Program-made: the position numbers and the translations under genes
Assembly: GCA_022009975.1 (NCBI GenBank)
Contig: CP091733.1
Span: 2,400,501 to 2,464,500 of the forward strand
Origin: Phocaeicola vulgatus
GTDB lineage: Bacteria > Bacteroidota > Bacteroidia > Bacteroidales > Tannerellaceae
Direction: 5' to 3'
Length of the DNA: 64,000 nt
The notes under the pieces: generated by a model
Databases searched by the model: none
Told to the model about the DNA's origin: nothing
Seen by the model: only the letters and a program-made list of their open reading frames with translations
Part shown: positions 9,185 to 19,067 of the stretch, piece after piece
How positions within the stretch are numbered: position 1 is the first letter of the stretch
How the letters are laid out: the number at the start of each line of letters is the position of its first letter

Positions 9185-11005
9185 AATATTCTTTTTTTAA
9201 CAACAACTTCCCTTTTATCGTTTACCCAAAATATCGTCTCTACCAAATTAGGATTCAAGATGCGTTGCTGTTGCGGCAATGGACGATAGTAGAACTTTGG
9301 CTCTTCAAACTTACGGTTGCCAATCTCGTTCTTGACAAGGATATAGCCAGAATCACCATTTGACAAAGAAATGATGCCCTCATCCAAATAGTAGAACGTG
9401 TAGTTCTCTCGTTCCGCTTCCGGAACAGTATTGCTTTCTTTATTTGGGAATATACCCATCTCTGGGACACCATCACCTGATATGTCAAACACACCAAATT
9501 TGTCCACATAAATACCTTGTTGTACATCGCGAATCAGATGTGCCTCTTTCCAACGCATCAAATCGTCCCAACGGAAGTTTCGCCCATCAGCTCAATACGT
9601 CGTTCTCTACGAATCTGCAACAACGCCTTGTCATTGATGTCTGGATATTGCATCTTCAAATTCGGGTCATCTATAATATCGGAAAGCACGATACGTGGCA
9701 TCTCCACACGTGAACGAATCTCGTTAATTGATTTGTCCATATCAGACTGCGTCAACTGACCTAATTCAGCTTTTGCTTCAGCATAAATCAACAAGATTTC
9801 AGCATAACGCACCACTGGCAAATCAGTATAAGTAGTTGTGCCTTTTTTAGAAACAGGATCATCTGATTCATACTTGACACAAGGATAACCCCCCAAATTC
9901 AAATTCGGACGGAAAGCGGAAACGTCTCCCGCCCTTGCATAACCAGGAGCCATAAAAGTCTGCGACAAGCGAGGATCACGGTTTTCAAACACCTCTACAA
10001 ACGATTTTTTATCATAATTAGGAACAGATGTAAAAGGAACAGCTTTGCCATCAGGCATAAGATACTCGTACGATTCCATCAAACTGCGGCTTAAATTGCT
10101 CACCCATGAGAAAGACAGGGACCCGGCATCATGTTTAATGTTCTCACCCAAATCATAATCCTTAAAAAGTATCATCTCTGGAGAGGCAGACAGATTGTAG
10201 CTGGAAAAAAGATTACGGTAAGCTTGATTCTTACCTCCACGTTTATCAATCGCAAATTTTCCAGAAGCCATTATCTGTTGAGCAGCTTGTACTGCCTTTT
10301 CCAAAAATGGCTGAGCCGTTCCTTGCAATTCCAACTCGTCATGATACTTCCTATAAGTACCCTCATGCAAACAGATACGAGCTTGCATCGCCAAAGCATA
10401 CCATTTGCTAAACACCGTACGATTACCCATATCCTCTGACATATTGGCTACAGCATAGTCCAAATCAGCCATAATGGAATCAACTACCATCACACGAGAA
10501 TCACGCCCCTTATAAAGCAATTCCTCATCAGTATCTTTCAATGCACAGGAATACCAAGGCACATCATTGTAGGATTTCACCTGCTTATAATACCAGATTG
10601 CTCTTTGTAAACGCGTTAGACCAATGTGATGAGCAATAGCGACTTGATTTCCTGTTATTCCACTTACATTATCCAACAGAAAGTTTAAACGGCGCAAGTT
10701 CCCCAATCATTCCAACCCCCAACAGTCTCAGCATTGATACTACCACGAATTAGATTGTTATTCTCATGGACTTCTGAATAAGATGCAAAGTTATCACTCA
10801 CGTAATCCGTAAAATAAGGATTCACATATTCGTAATAAGTATTCGTATACAACTCCAGATCCTTATCCGTTTTAAAAAATGTCTCCGGAGAAATAGAAGT
10901 AGCCGGATAACGATCCATGAAGTCGTTGTTGCAACCTGTCAAGGTCAATACTCCCAAAGAAGCTGCTATGATATATATTATTTTATTCATTTTATTGTCT
11001 ATCAT
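9175..11005 (-). pseudogene. SusD-family glycan-binding lipoprotein, locus 1 (two frame breaks)
   Basis: Three frames make one SusD/RagB protein. The first (to 10685) carries a lipobox LTLTGC and the start NNDFMDRYPATSISPETFF. The second (10706-9558) resumes with NLRRLNFLLDN and RLQRAIWYYKQVKSYNDVPW, typical of the TPR-like SusD core, and stops just after RRERRIELMGE. The third (to 9175) resumes with LMRWKEAHLI, the usual SusD continuation. Breaks are at the CCCC run 10702-10705 and near 9575-9576; one extra base at each restores a protein of about 600 residues. SusD proteins are surface lipoproteins that lid a SusC pore. It starts directly after SusC (stop 11007) and is followed by an overlapping MBL lipoprotein gene. 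Start could be Met 1 or MNKII at 10990. Confidence 0.8.
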
Positions 11006-11006
11006 T

Positions 11007-14000
11007 TTAAAGTGAAATATTCAAACCAATCGAATAGGTGCGCTGCATCGGGTGTGAAGTCTGATCCAGCACTTCAGGGTCGAAGTTCTTACACAAAGAA
11101 GTGAATTCAAACAGGTTCTCACCACTCAGGTAGATGCGCACATTGTCTAACATTATCTTTTGAAGCAACCGTTTCGGCAATGTGTAACCAAATGTGATGT
11201 TCTTACAACGTAAGTAGGCTGCATTTTGCAAATAACGGGTTTGGTTGTAAGACATATCACCCGCACCATTTGCCAAGTAAGATTTCAAACGTGGGAAATA
11301 GCCATCCGGATTCTCTGGAGTCCAATGGTCGAGGTTATTCTCATAGACATTGCCCCAAGGAGCCAAATAAATGCCATAGAATTTATAACCAGTAGGATAC
11401 CAATCTCGTTTGCCAACACCTTGGAAGAGCATACGCAAATCGAAGCCATTCCAATCCGCATTCAAATCTAAACCATATAAATAGCGGCTACGACTGTTAC
11501 CTATAATCTTGAAGTCTCCCGGATTATCTACCGTATTTGCTCCCTTATCAATCTTACCATCACCATTTAAATCTTTATATTTCAAATCACCCGGCTCCAG
11601 TTTGCGGTCACCAGGATAAGCAATCACATTCCATTGATCAGCATGATTGTCGATATCAGCCTGATCCTTGAAGAATCCTTCTGTTACTAAGCCCCAAATT
11701 TCTCCTAATTCCTGACCTTTATAATAATCAGACAAGATTCGTGTCGGGTTATCAAAACGAGTAATCCAAGAACGGCTGTCAGAAAGGATAAAGCGAGCAC
11801 TGTAATTGAACGGCTTGGAACCTAACTCAAATCTATCACGCCATGAGACAGAAACCTCCCAACCACGAGTTTTCAAATCGGCAGCATTAATTCTTGGTTC
11901 TGCAGTACCCAACACACTTGGTAGAGTCTTACCCTTGGTCAACATATCCTTAGTATCACGACGATAAACATCACCCGCAAGAACTAATCTATTGGACAAC
12001 AAGTTCAAGTCTATACCGGCATTGATAGTATAAACTTTCTCCCAAGTCAAGTCATTAGATATCAACCAGGCTGATAAACCCCCATTGGCTTCTCTCCATT
12101 CAACAAATAATTCATTTTACTTGCACTCATAGATGCAATATAAGAATAATAGCTTACATTCTGATTCCCTAACGAACCATACGATAAGCGGAACTTACCA
12201 TGATCCAGCCAAGACCCTAAAGGACTCATGAAATTTTCCTTTGAGAAAACCCAAGCTGCAGAGACAGATGGAAAAAAACCAAAACGATTAACAGAAGGGA
12301 AACGAGATGTTCCGTCATAACGACCATTCACCTCAACTATGTATTTTTGGTCAAATGTATAATTCAGGCGGTAGAAGGCACTTCGTATAGACCAAGCATA
12401 ATCATCTTCAGTTACAGTCATATCACCTGTAGCTAACTGCACCGATGGATTGGAGTCTGTAATCAAATCTTTTCGCTTGCTCAAAAAGCTGTTGTAATGT
12501 TCATATTCTTGGCTATAACCCACAATAGCAGAAAGATTATGCTTACCAAAACTCTTGTTAAAATCGGTATATAAATTCACTAAAGTATAGATGTCTTGAG
12601 CAGATTCCTTTTGTGCATAATTATCCCAACCCAAATAAAGTAGAGGAGCAGAAGGACCTGTAGTGTAAGGAATCTCTTTGTCGCTGTCCCATACATCAAC
12701 CCGGTCGTTGTTAATTTTCGCAGTAAAATCCGCTTTCATCTTCCACATCTGTGGTATCAAATCAAAAGAAGCGGTAAACTGAGTATATACAGAACTATAT
12801 TTATTCATTCGCTCTCCTCCATCAATGAGCGTTCCAATCATTGATGCCCCCTCCTTGGTGTATGAGCCATCTGGATTTTTCACAGGCACCAAAGTGTTAG
12901 TTTCATTGGCTATACTATATAACCATGATCCAAAGTTGTTCGGTTTATCATACTTATAGTAAGTAAAAGCAGTGTTATTAGCAACCGTCAAACGATCGAA
13001 AGGACGATACTCTACATTACTTCTAACATTAAAGCGGCTATATTGATCCTTATTATAATGCAACAAACCACTCTCGGCATAGTATTCCGTACCTAAGTAA
13101 TAAGAGGCTTTTTCTGAGGCTCCTGACACACTGAGATTATGCTGATGGGAGGTTCCGAGCTTATCAAAAATCTCGTCAAACCAATCTGTCGAAGCGAGAT
13201 AGGTGTAACTGTTCGGGTTCTTTTGGTTGATAATAGTTGACTCCAATGACGGATCTTGCAACAGTTTTTGTGCATATTCTACTTCTTCATCGGAATAAAG
13301 ATCATACCAAGGTTTACCCATCTCTTTCTTATAACTGGCTTGGATGTAGGGATCTTTAACCACTTTTGGCATATTAGTCAATTTACGCACATTATAGGTA
13401 TTATTGAATTGCACCTGCAATTTCTCGCTTTTCCCTTTCTTTGTGGTCACTAAAATCACTCCAAACGAGGCTCTTGCACCATAGATGGCCGCGGAGGACG
13501 CATCCTTCAAGACAGAGATATTCTCAATATCCATTGAGTTGATACGAGCAAAATCACCAGCAGAAGTAGGAATTCCATCCACTAAAATCAACGGAGCTCC
13601 TCCATTAATAGAAGTTTCACCACGTACATTAAAAGAAGGTACTGCATCAGCAGATCCACCATTCGGAGAAATCTGCAAATTCGGCACCAAACCTTGTAAA
13701 GCAATACCTACATTATTAGTCGCACGGTTTTGCAACATCGTAGAAGATACTGTCTCTACAGCTCCACTCAAATTAGCTTTCTTCTGTACTCCATATCCTA
13801 CGACCACCAATTCATCCAATGCTTCCGAATCTTCTTTCATGGTGATGGACAAATTAGTTTGGTTTCCTATTTTAATTTCCTGTTTAGCAAATCCGATATA
13901 AGAAACAACCAGAGTTGCACCTTTCTCTACATTCAATGAAAACTTACCATCCATATCTGTAATGGTGCCGTTGGTTGTTCCTTTCTCCATGACATTGGCT

Positions 14001-14445
14001 CCGATTACTGGCATACCAGTAGCATCTAATACAATACCGGTAATTCTTTTACTGCTTTGGGTAGCAAAAGGAATAGCCATTACATCTTTATCAGATACCT
14101 TAATCAAGATTTGTTTGTCGATGATTTGGTAATCATATCCTGTATTTGCAAAACTTGTGCCAAGACATCCTCTATGTTGGCGTTGTTTGCACTGACATTC
14201 ACTTTTTGCTTTACATTAATCTGGTTGTCATTGAAGAAAAATGTAAAGTCACTTTTCTTTTCAATTTCCTTGAAAACTTCACTGATGCTGCTGTTCTGCT
14301 TGTGAATTGAAAACTTCAAACTCTGTGCATAAGTTGATGCAGAAATGGAACAAACAGCCAATAAATTGCACAAAGACGTAACTTTCATGATACGAATTGC
14401 TTTTGTTAACAGCGGGACATGACGATCCCTGTCATTTTTTTTCAT
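11007..14445 (-). pseudogene. SusC-family TonB-dependent receptor, locus 1 (two frame breaks)
   Basis: The order of domains is signal peptide, STN domain (SLKFSIHKQNSSISEVFKEI..), carboxypeptidase-like domain with GMPVIGANVMEKGTTNGT, the DELVVVGYGVQKK linker typical of SusC, plug, and a barrel ending in GLNISL. An STN domain in a TonB receptor normally signals to a FecR anti-sigma factor, and such a gene lies just upstream. The frame breaks in the A run at 14145-14147 (VLQ then NTGYDYQIIDKQIL) and at 12064-12065 (GVYQPG then LISNDLTWEKVYTI); one added base at each gives about 1145 residues. I start at MKKNDRD (14445) because the eight residues before it look untranslated. The carboxypeptidase-like part is nearly identical in DNA to that of the second SusC at 25440-25690. 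Confidence 0.8.
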
Positions 14446-14533
14446 ACTTTTGTAATGTTTTTGATACATGAATTATGCTTGCCTCTGGCTTGGACTCCGT
14501 TTGGCAAGCTTGTGTTTCTTAAACTTTCAGATT

Positions 14534-14563
14534 GAACGGAAGGTACTTGCCGGTATCTTCCGT
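14534..14563 (-). other. Hairpin between fecR and susC, locus 1
   Basis: Perfect 8-bp arms (AACGGAAG at 14534-14541 and CTTCCGTT at 14556-14563) lie in the 113-bp gap between the FecR stop and the SusC start. There is no U-run on the minus strand, so it looks less like an intrinsic terminator than like an intercistronic stem that could separate susC expression from fecR. A similar stem lies at the same place in locus 2. Confidence 0.4.
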
Positions 14564-14582
14564 TTCTTTGATATTAATCATT

Positions 14583-15575
14583 TTACTTTTTCCCCATACG
14601 CACTTGATTTTTCTTGGTTAATATATAGCTTTCATCTGTATTCTTTTTGTATTGCAAAGGAGCTGATTGACGCATGATAAATAGAATGACATCCAATGAT
14701 TCATCACGCACTTTGAAGGTAAAACTATAGTTGTTCAATAGACTCTCTTCACATTGAATCTTCCGTCCATACCAACGTTCCAAACGTGGGATAATCATGG
14801 CCAGATTCTCATTTTCAAACGATAAAACCCCTGTTCTCCACAAAGTATATTTATCTGCATCAATCTTTCCAACTTCTACCTGATTGCTTTTTTTATGCCA
14901 AATCATTCGTTCATCTGGATTTATAATCTGCTCCCTTACTACTTTATTATCTTGTTCAAAACTAACTTTTATTTTCCCGTTCACCAAAACTGCTTCCATA
15001 TCCTCCGAATCTTCGTAATTAAACAATTCAAAGGCTGTTCCTAAAGCTTCAACCTGCATATCATTCATTTGAACACGGAAAGGTTTGGATGGATCTTTCG
15101 CCACATCGAAAAAGGCTTGACCTTCCAAACGGACATTCCGACTGCCAGGTCTAAATTCTGATGGATATTCCAACCGGCTACCAGGTCCTAAACAAACATG
15201 TGTTCCATCTGGTAGTTGTATCTTCTCCAAATTCTGAATACCAGAAGCAACTACATAAACAGGTGCGGCAGTCTGCTGATTCCACAAATAAGTAATACAA
15301 CTCAAAGCGATAACAAGCAAAATAGAAGCCGCAGCACTGTACCACTTATAAAAAGAAGACTTCCAAGGTCTATTCTTTTGACCTATCCGTTGCTGAACGC
15401 CTTCCCAAAGTTGATTTGAATCCACTTCTTGACTCTTATCATTTGATGTATGATTCCATTGTTGAAGCCATATCTGTTCCATTTCTAGACTTTGAGTCAA
15501 CAATGCTTTCTCTTCATCAGATAATATTCCTGACAACAATTTTTGAACTATATGTTTTTTCTCTTGTATATTCAT
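14583..15575 (-). CDS. FecR-family anti-sigma factor, locus 1
   Basis: A 330-residue single-pass inner-membrane protein. The cytoplasmic N-terminal part (1-77) would bind the ECF sigma factor, the TM helix is about residues 79-97, and the periplasmic FecR domain follows (QLPDGTHVCLGPGSRLEYPSE, then RLEGQAFFDVAKD, typical). A C-terminal DUF4974-type domain follows at about 255-325. It lies between a divergent ECF sigma gene and the STN-bearing SusC gene. In Bacteroidetes this arrangement transmits substrate binding at SusC through FecR to the sigma factor, which then turns on the susC-susD operon. The reading frame is intact, unlike SusC and SusD next to it. Confidence 0.9.
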   Translation of the reverse strand: MNIQEKKHIVQKLLSGILSDEEKALLTQSLEMEQIWLQQWNHTSNDKSQEVDSNQLWEGVQQRIGQKNRPWKSSFYKWYSAAASILLVIALSCITYLWNQQTAAPVYVVASGIQNLEKIQLPDGTHVCLGPGSRLEYPSEFRPGSRNVRLEGQAFFDVAKDPSKPFRVQMNDMQVEALGTAFELFNYEDSEDMEAVLVNGKIKVSFEQDNKVVREQIINPDERMIWHKKSNQVEVGKIDADKYTLWRTGVLSFENENLAMIIPRLERWYGRKIQCEESLLNNYSFTFKVRDESLDVILFIMRQSAPLQYKKNTDESYILTKKNQVRMGKK

Positions 15576-15658
15576 ATTTTTGTCTTTACTAATAAATACA
15601 CGCTATCTCATATCTTCCCCTATTCCCAGTTTAAAAAAATTCTTTTTTTTCAATAGTA

Positions 15659-15689
15659 TTTGCAAGAATCGTCATTTTGCCTACTTTTG
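15659..15689 (+). promoter_or_regulatory. Housekeeping-type Bacteroidetes promoter for the ECF sigma gene
   Basis: A TTTG box at 15659-15662 and a TACTTTTG box (TAnnTTTG) at 15682-15689 are separated by 19 bp, matching the -33/-7 consensus of Bacteroidetes sigma-ABfr promoters. Transcription would start near 15695. That rules out the far-upstream ATG codons in this frame and supports a start at GTG 15745. Confidence 0.65.
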
Positions 15690-15744
15690 CAGAAAGCGAA
15701 ACAATAAAAGACAAAAAATACAACTTGCACACAACAGTATATTG

Positions 15745-16308
15745 GTGGATCAAGAAAAAGAACTCATAATTGCCCTAAGACAAGGGGACGAAAAAGCTTT
15801 CAATACCTTATATAAACAGTACTGGAAGCAAGTTTACAATTTCTGCCGGCTATATCTGACTAATACAGAAGAAGCCAAAGAAGTTGTACAGGACGTTTTT
15901 GTCCGTATATGGCAATCACGTGATTTCTTACGGGAAAATGACAATTTTAAAGGTTTGCTTTTCATTATTACTCGTAATTTGGTTTTCAACCAAACACGAA
16001 AAAGTTTCAACCATGATTTTTATACGCTTTCGCTTTTGGAGGCATTAGAGAATATGCCGGAAGAAAACGGCTATGATATCGAAAAAGAATTGGAGGCAAA
16101 AGAGTTAAGTGATTATATTGACCTTCTGATTACTGAATTGCCCCCGCAACGACAGAAAATATTCAATCTCAGTAGAAAGGAGCACAAAAGTTACAAAGAA
16201 ATAGCTGACCTGATGCACCTGTCAGAAAAGACTGTCGAACATCAGGTCTCCAGTGCGTTAAAGTATCTACGCAAACATATCACTATCCTGCTTATCTTCC
16301 TGAATTAG
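15745..16308 (+). CDS. ECF RNA polymerase sigma factor, locus 1
   Basis: Using the GTG at 15745 the product is 187 residues, the usual size. The frame is open back to 15580, but that part encodes a Phe-rich, unlikely N-terminus and lies upstream of the predicted transcription start. Sigma region 2 is AFNTLYKQYWKQVYNFCRLY then EEAKEVVQDVFVRIWQSRD; region 4 is LPPQRQKIFNLSRKEHKSYK then a helix-turn-helix EIADLMHLSEKTVEHQVSSA. It is divergent from the FecR gene, its probable partner, and should drive the first SusC/SusD operon when FecR is triggered. It converges with the EEP gene and overlaps it by 17 bp at the 3' end. Confidence 0.9.
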   Translation: MDQEKELIIALRQGDEKAFNTLYKQYWKQVYNFCRLYLTNTEEAKEVVQDVFVRIWQSRDFLRENDNFKGLLFIITRNLVFNQTRKSFNHDFYTLSLLEALENMPEENGYDIEKELEAKELSDYIDLLITELPPQRQKIFNLSRKEHKSYKEIADLMHLSEKTVEHQVSSALKYLRKHITILLIFLN

Positions 16309-17335
16309 TAGAAAGCTCAAAGGTAATCAATAACCCTTTATGATCGGTCGGCCAAACAGCTAAAGGAGCAATAAATCGATCTTTCGAGGTTTCCTTGATA
16401 CGCTGACTTCTGCATATACTTTTATCGGGGCCAAAAAGAATCGCATCTTTTAAAGTCAAGCCTTCCGTTGGATAATAGAATACATAATCAATACGATCTC
16501 TTTCATCTGCTTTAGGAGCCCAAGTCAATTTATTAATTGGAATCAATGGATTATCCGAAGGGAAGGTAAAACCAGGATAAGTCAAAACATCCGGATATCT
16601 TTCACGATATGTATCTATAAAACCATTATTATCCAAAATCAACGTAACAGTCCAAGGGATAATAAAACCATGATGGTCATACAAATCCTTCGTCTCACGT
16701 GTCCAGTCCAAATGAGAAGGCTCATTGAAATCGCCACCTAAAATAACAATCCGCCCAGCTTCAATGTCTTGCTTTGCGGCAACTACAAAGTTCCGAATCG
16801 CATCATCACGCAAAGAGGCATCATTGACCGCCAAAACCTCTTGAACAGTTTGCGGGATAGGGATTTCTTTCCATGTTGAGCCATCATAACCTCTTACATT
16901 ATAATATGCATCACTTAGATAATCCAAATGCGCTGTATAAACAGCTATCTCTCGTCCGTATATGGAAGAAACCAATCTATGAATGCTGCCATGATCATCC
17001 TTTAAAGGAAAAACAATAGTGGAATCCGTTATCGGATACTTACTAAGGAGTCCCGTATCATTGCTATAAAAAGAATAATACGTTTCACCCTTTTGGGATA
17101 AAGACTGGACAATCCTATCACAAAAACGAGTCTGGTTATAGTTTCTCACCTCACTAAATGTAACGAAATCAGGTTTCAACCGGGCTATTTCATTGACAAT
17201 AGCCTCATAGCCTCCTTCAACTACGGTTCCTTCCTGCCATATATTCCACTGCAAAACCGTAAATTCCTTTTTTCCGTTCCCATATAACGAAAGAGGATAT
17301 AACAAACACAACAAATACACAATCCATTTTTTCAT
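16292..17335 (-). CDS. Secreted endonuclease/exonuclease/phosphatase (EEP) family protein
   Basis: A 347-residue protein with a signal peptide (MKKWIVYLLCLLYPLSLYG). The EEP/DNase-I fold motifs occur in order: LQWNIWQEG (metal-site Asn), VTFSEVRNYN (metal-site Glu), YTAHLDYLSD (His), LGGDFNEPSHLDW (Asp/Asn pair) and the terminal TDHKG (catalytic Asp-His). It therefore should be an active Mg-dependent phosphodiesterase or phosphatase outside the cytoplasm. The family covers nucleases, sphingomyelinases and inositol-phosphate phosphatases, and the sequence alone does not decide. It is the last gene of the second Sus-type locus, after the sulfatase, with a palindromic repeat in the gap. Confidence 0.85.
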   Translation of the reverse strand: MKKWIVYLLCLLYPLSLYGNGKKEFTVLQWNIWQEGTVVEGGYEAIVNEIARLKPDFVTFSEVRNYNQTRFCDRIVQSLSQKGETYYSFYSNDTGLLSKYPITDSTIVFPLKDDHGSIHRLVSSIYGREIAVYTAHLDYLSDAYYNVRGYDGSTWKEIPIPQTVQEVLAVNDASLRDDAIRNFVVAAKQDIEAGRIVILGGDFNEPSHLDWTRETKDLYDHHGFIIPWTVTLILDNNGFIDTYRERYPDVLTYPGFTFPSDNPLIPINKLTWAPKADERDRIDYVFYYPTEGLTLKDAILFGPDKSICRSQRIKETSKDRFIAPLAVWPTDHKGLLITFELSTNSGR

Positions 17336-17412
17336 ATTTCACCTTGTATATTCTTATTATTAATATCTTTTATGTTTCCATCACATATACGCCCCATGAA
17401 ATAAATGCCATT

Positions 17413-17447
17413 AAAACAGTGTTTAAATGGTGTTTAAACACTGTTTT
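17413..17447. repeat. Dispersed palindromic repeat (R family), copy R1
   Basis: A perfect inverted repeat with 15-bp arms (AAAACAGTGTTTAAA at 17413-17427, complement at 17433-17447) around TGGTG. It shares the words TTTAAATGGTGTTTAAA and AACGCTATT with copies near 29440, 31140, 41885, 50730 and 63045. It lies between two minus-strand genes and could also act as a transcription stop or mRNA-end stem. Confidence 0.65.
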
Positions 17448-17477
17448 AACGCTATTAAATCGCACCTTTCCCAAAGA

Positions 17478-19001
17478 TTAATAGTTCGTCACTTTACCTG
17501 TCTCTCGCTTCAAGGCTTCAAATCGCATCATCATCCGGCGAAGACGATGTGGCTCTTGGGTGGCCAGATTATTCTGCTGTCCGACATCCTCTTTCACGTT
17601 ATAGAGTTGGTAGCAATTGCCCATGCCTGTGAAAGATGGACCATCCGGGTCATCATAATAAACCGGATACGGTGGGATCATCACCCAATCCCCCTGACGG
17701 AATGCATAATTAAACATTCCTTCGATAACCAATTCTTCACGTCCATGATTGCTTTGCCCTAAAAAGGCAGGCAACGTGTTTTGGCTGTCCGTCTTGCCTG
17801 TATATGTTTCTCCTACCAAGGCAGACAAGGAAGCCAACAAATCCATCTGGCAGACAAAAGCGTCTGACACAGCAGGTTTCACCTCTTCAGGCCAACGGAG
17901 CATGAAAGGGATGCAAGTTCCACCATTGTACATACTGGTCTTTCCTCCCCGGTGCGGTCCTGCCATCTTGTGGCGGCCGACCAACTCCACGGCTTGGTCC
18001 TGATAACCGTCATCCAAAACCGGTCCGTTGTCACTGGTCAATATAACCAATGTATTCTGAGTTAATCCCAAACGATCCATCTCTTTCAAGAACTCACTTA
18101 CACACCAGTCAGCTTCCAATATCACATCACCACGCGGCCCCATACCTGACTTGCCAACAAAACGTTCGTTCGGGATACGGGGGACATGTGGCTGGTGCAA
18201 ACCATAATACAAGAAAAAAGGCTTGTCCTTATTTTCACGCATAAAGCCCTTCGCCTTTTCTAAAAACAATTCAGCCATATCCTCATCTTTCCATTGCGCC
18301 GCCTTACCTCCTTTTTGGAAACCTATGCGAGGCACACCATTCACTATAGAGCCAGCATGTCCCACGCTGGGATGCATCCGCAACATTTCCGGATCATCCT
18401 TTCCTGTTGGTTCACCTGCAAAGTTTTTCCGGTAACTGACAAACAAAGGATCAGCCGGATCCAACCCCACACCTTTCCCGTTTTCTATGAATATACAGGG
18501 GACGCGGTCATTGGTCGCTGCCTGGATAAAAGAATAGTCATAACCGACCTCTTTTGCCCCTGGATAGACAACATCGTTCCAGTCAACGCCTCCGTCTCCC
18601 AAACCTAAATGCCATTTGCCTACCGACCCCGTCACATAACCAGCCTTCTTCATCACCTTTGGTATAGTGACTTGTTGCTGGTCGATAATCAAAGCCGCAT
18701 TTCCAGGAAGAATCTTCGCATCTTTATTCGTCCATGGGTACATACCGGTTAAAAGAGAATAACGGCTTGGTGTGGATGTGGCAGCTGTGCTATAACCTTG
18801 CGTAAAACGGATTCCTTCATTCGCTACTCTGTCCATTCCTGGTGTCTTAATAGCAGTAGCTCCATAACAACTCAAGTCACCATAGCCTAAATCATCAGCC
18901 ACGATAATCACAATGTTCGGCTGCTTCGCCTCTGTCTGAGCCAAAGCCATGACTGGTAATACACCAGTCATAACTCGCAAAAAATTAATCAAGTATCTCA
19001 T
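17478..19001 (-). CDS. Secreted sulfatase, serine-type
   Basis: A 507-residue alkaline-phosphatase-superfamily sulfatase. A signal peptide (residues 1-21) is followed by NIVIIVADDLGYGDLSCYGA, with metal ligands Asp 36-37. The signature is S76-T-P-S-R with YSLLTGMYP, the place where serine is converted to formylglycine by an anSME radical-SAM enzyme in Bacteroidetes. Later blocks are GKWHLGLGDGG, KPFFLYYGLHQPHVP, and LTSDNGPVLDDGYQ (second metal-site Asp/Asn). The length is normal and the frame intact. It lies in one direction with the SusC2/SusD2 genes and two EEP-type genes, so its sulfated substrate probably enters or is processed by that locus. The exact substrate cannot be told. Confidence 0.9.
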   Translation of the reverse strand: MRYLINFLRVMTGVLPVMALAQTEAKQPNIVIIVADDLGYGDLSCYGATAIKTPGMDRVANEGIRFTQGYSTAATSTPSRYSLLTGMYPWTNKDAKILPGNAALIIDQQQVTIPKVMKKAGYVTGSVGKWHLGLGDGGVDWNDVVYPGAKEVGYDYSFIQAATNDRVPCIFIENGKGVGLDPADPLFVSYRKNFAGEPTGKDDPEMLRMHPSVGHAGSIVNGVPRIGFQKGGKAAQWKDEDMAELFLEKAKGFMRENKDKPFFLYYGLHQPHVPRIPNERFVGKSGMGPRGDVILEADWCVSEFLKEMDRLGLTQNTLVILTSDNGPVLDDGYQDQAVELVGRHKMAGPHRGGKTSMYNGGTCIPFMLRWPEEVKPAVSDAFVCQMDLLASLSALVGETYTGKTDSQNTLPAFLGQSNHGREELVIEGMFNYAFRQGDWVMIPPYPVYYDDPDGPSFTGMGNCYQLYNVKEDVGQQNNLATQEPHRLRRMMMRFEALKRETGKVTNY

Positions 19002-19067
19002 AAGTTTAAAAACATTTTTATGGATAAATAGAAATTTTCATATCCCAAGTTGTATCAGGACTGTCGA

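Noticed and set aside
12062..14147. Programmed -1/+1 frameshifting as the cause of the split SusC and similar genes
   Set aside because: The breaks lie at unrelated short runs in unrelated genes, without a shared slippery heptamer or downstream structure; error or decay is simpler.
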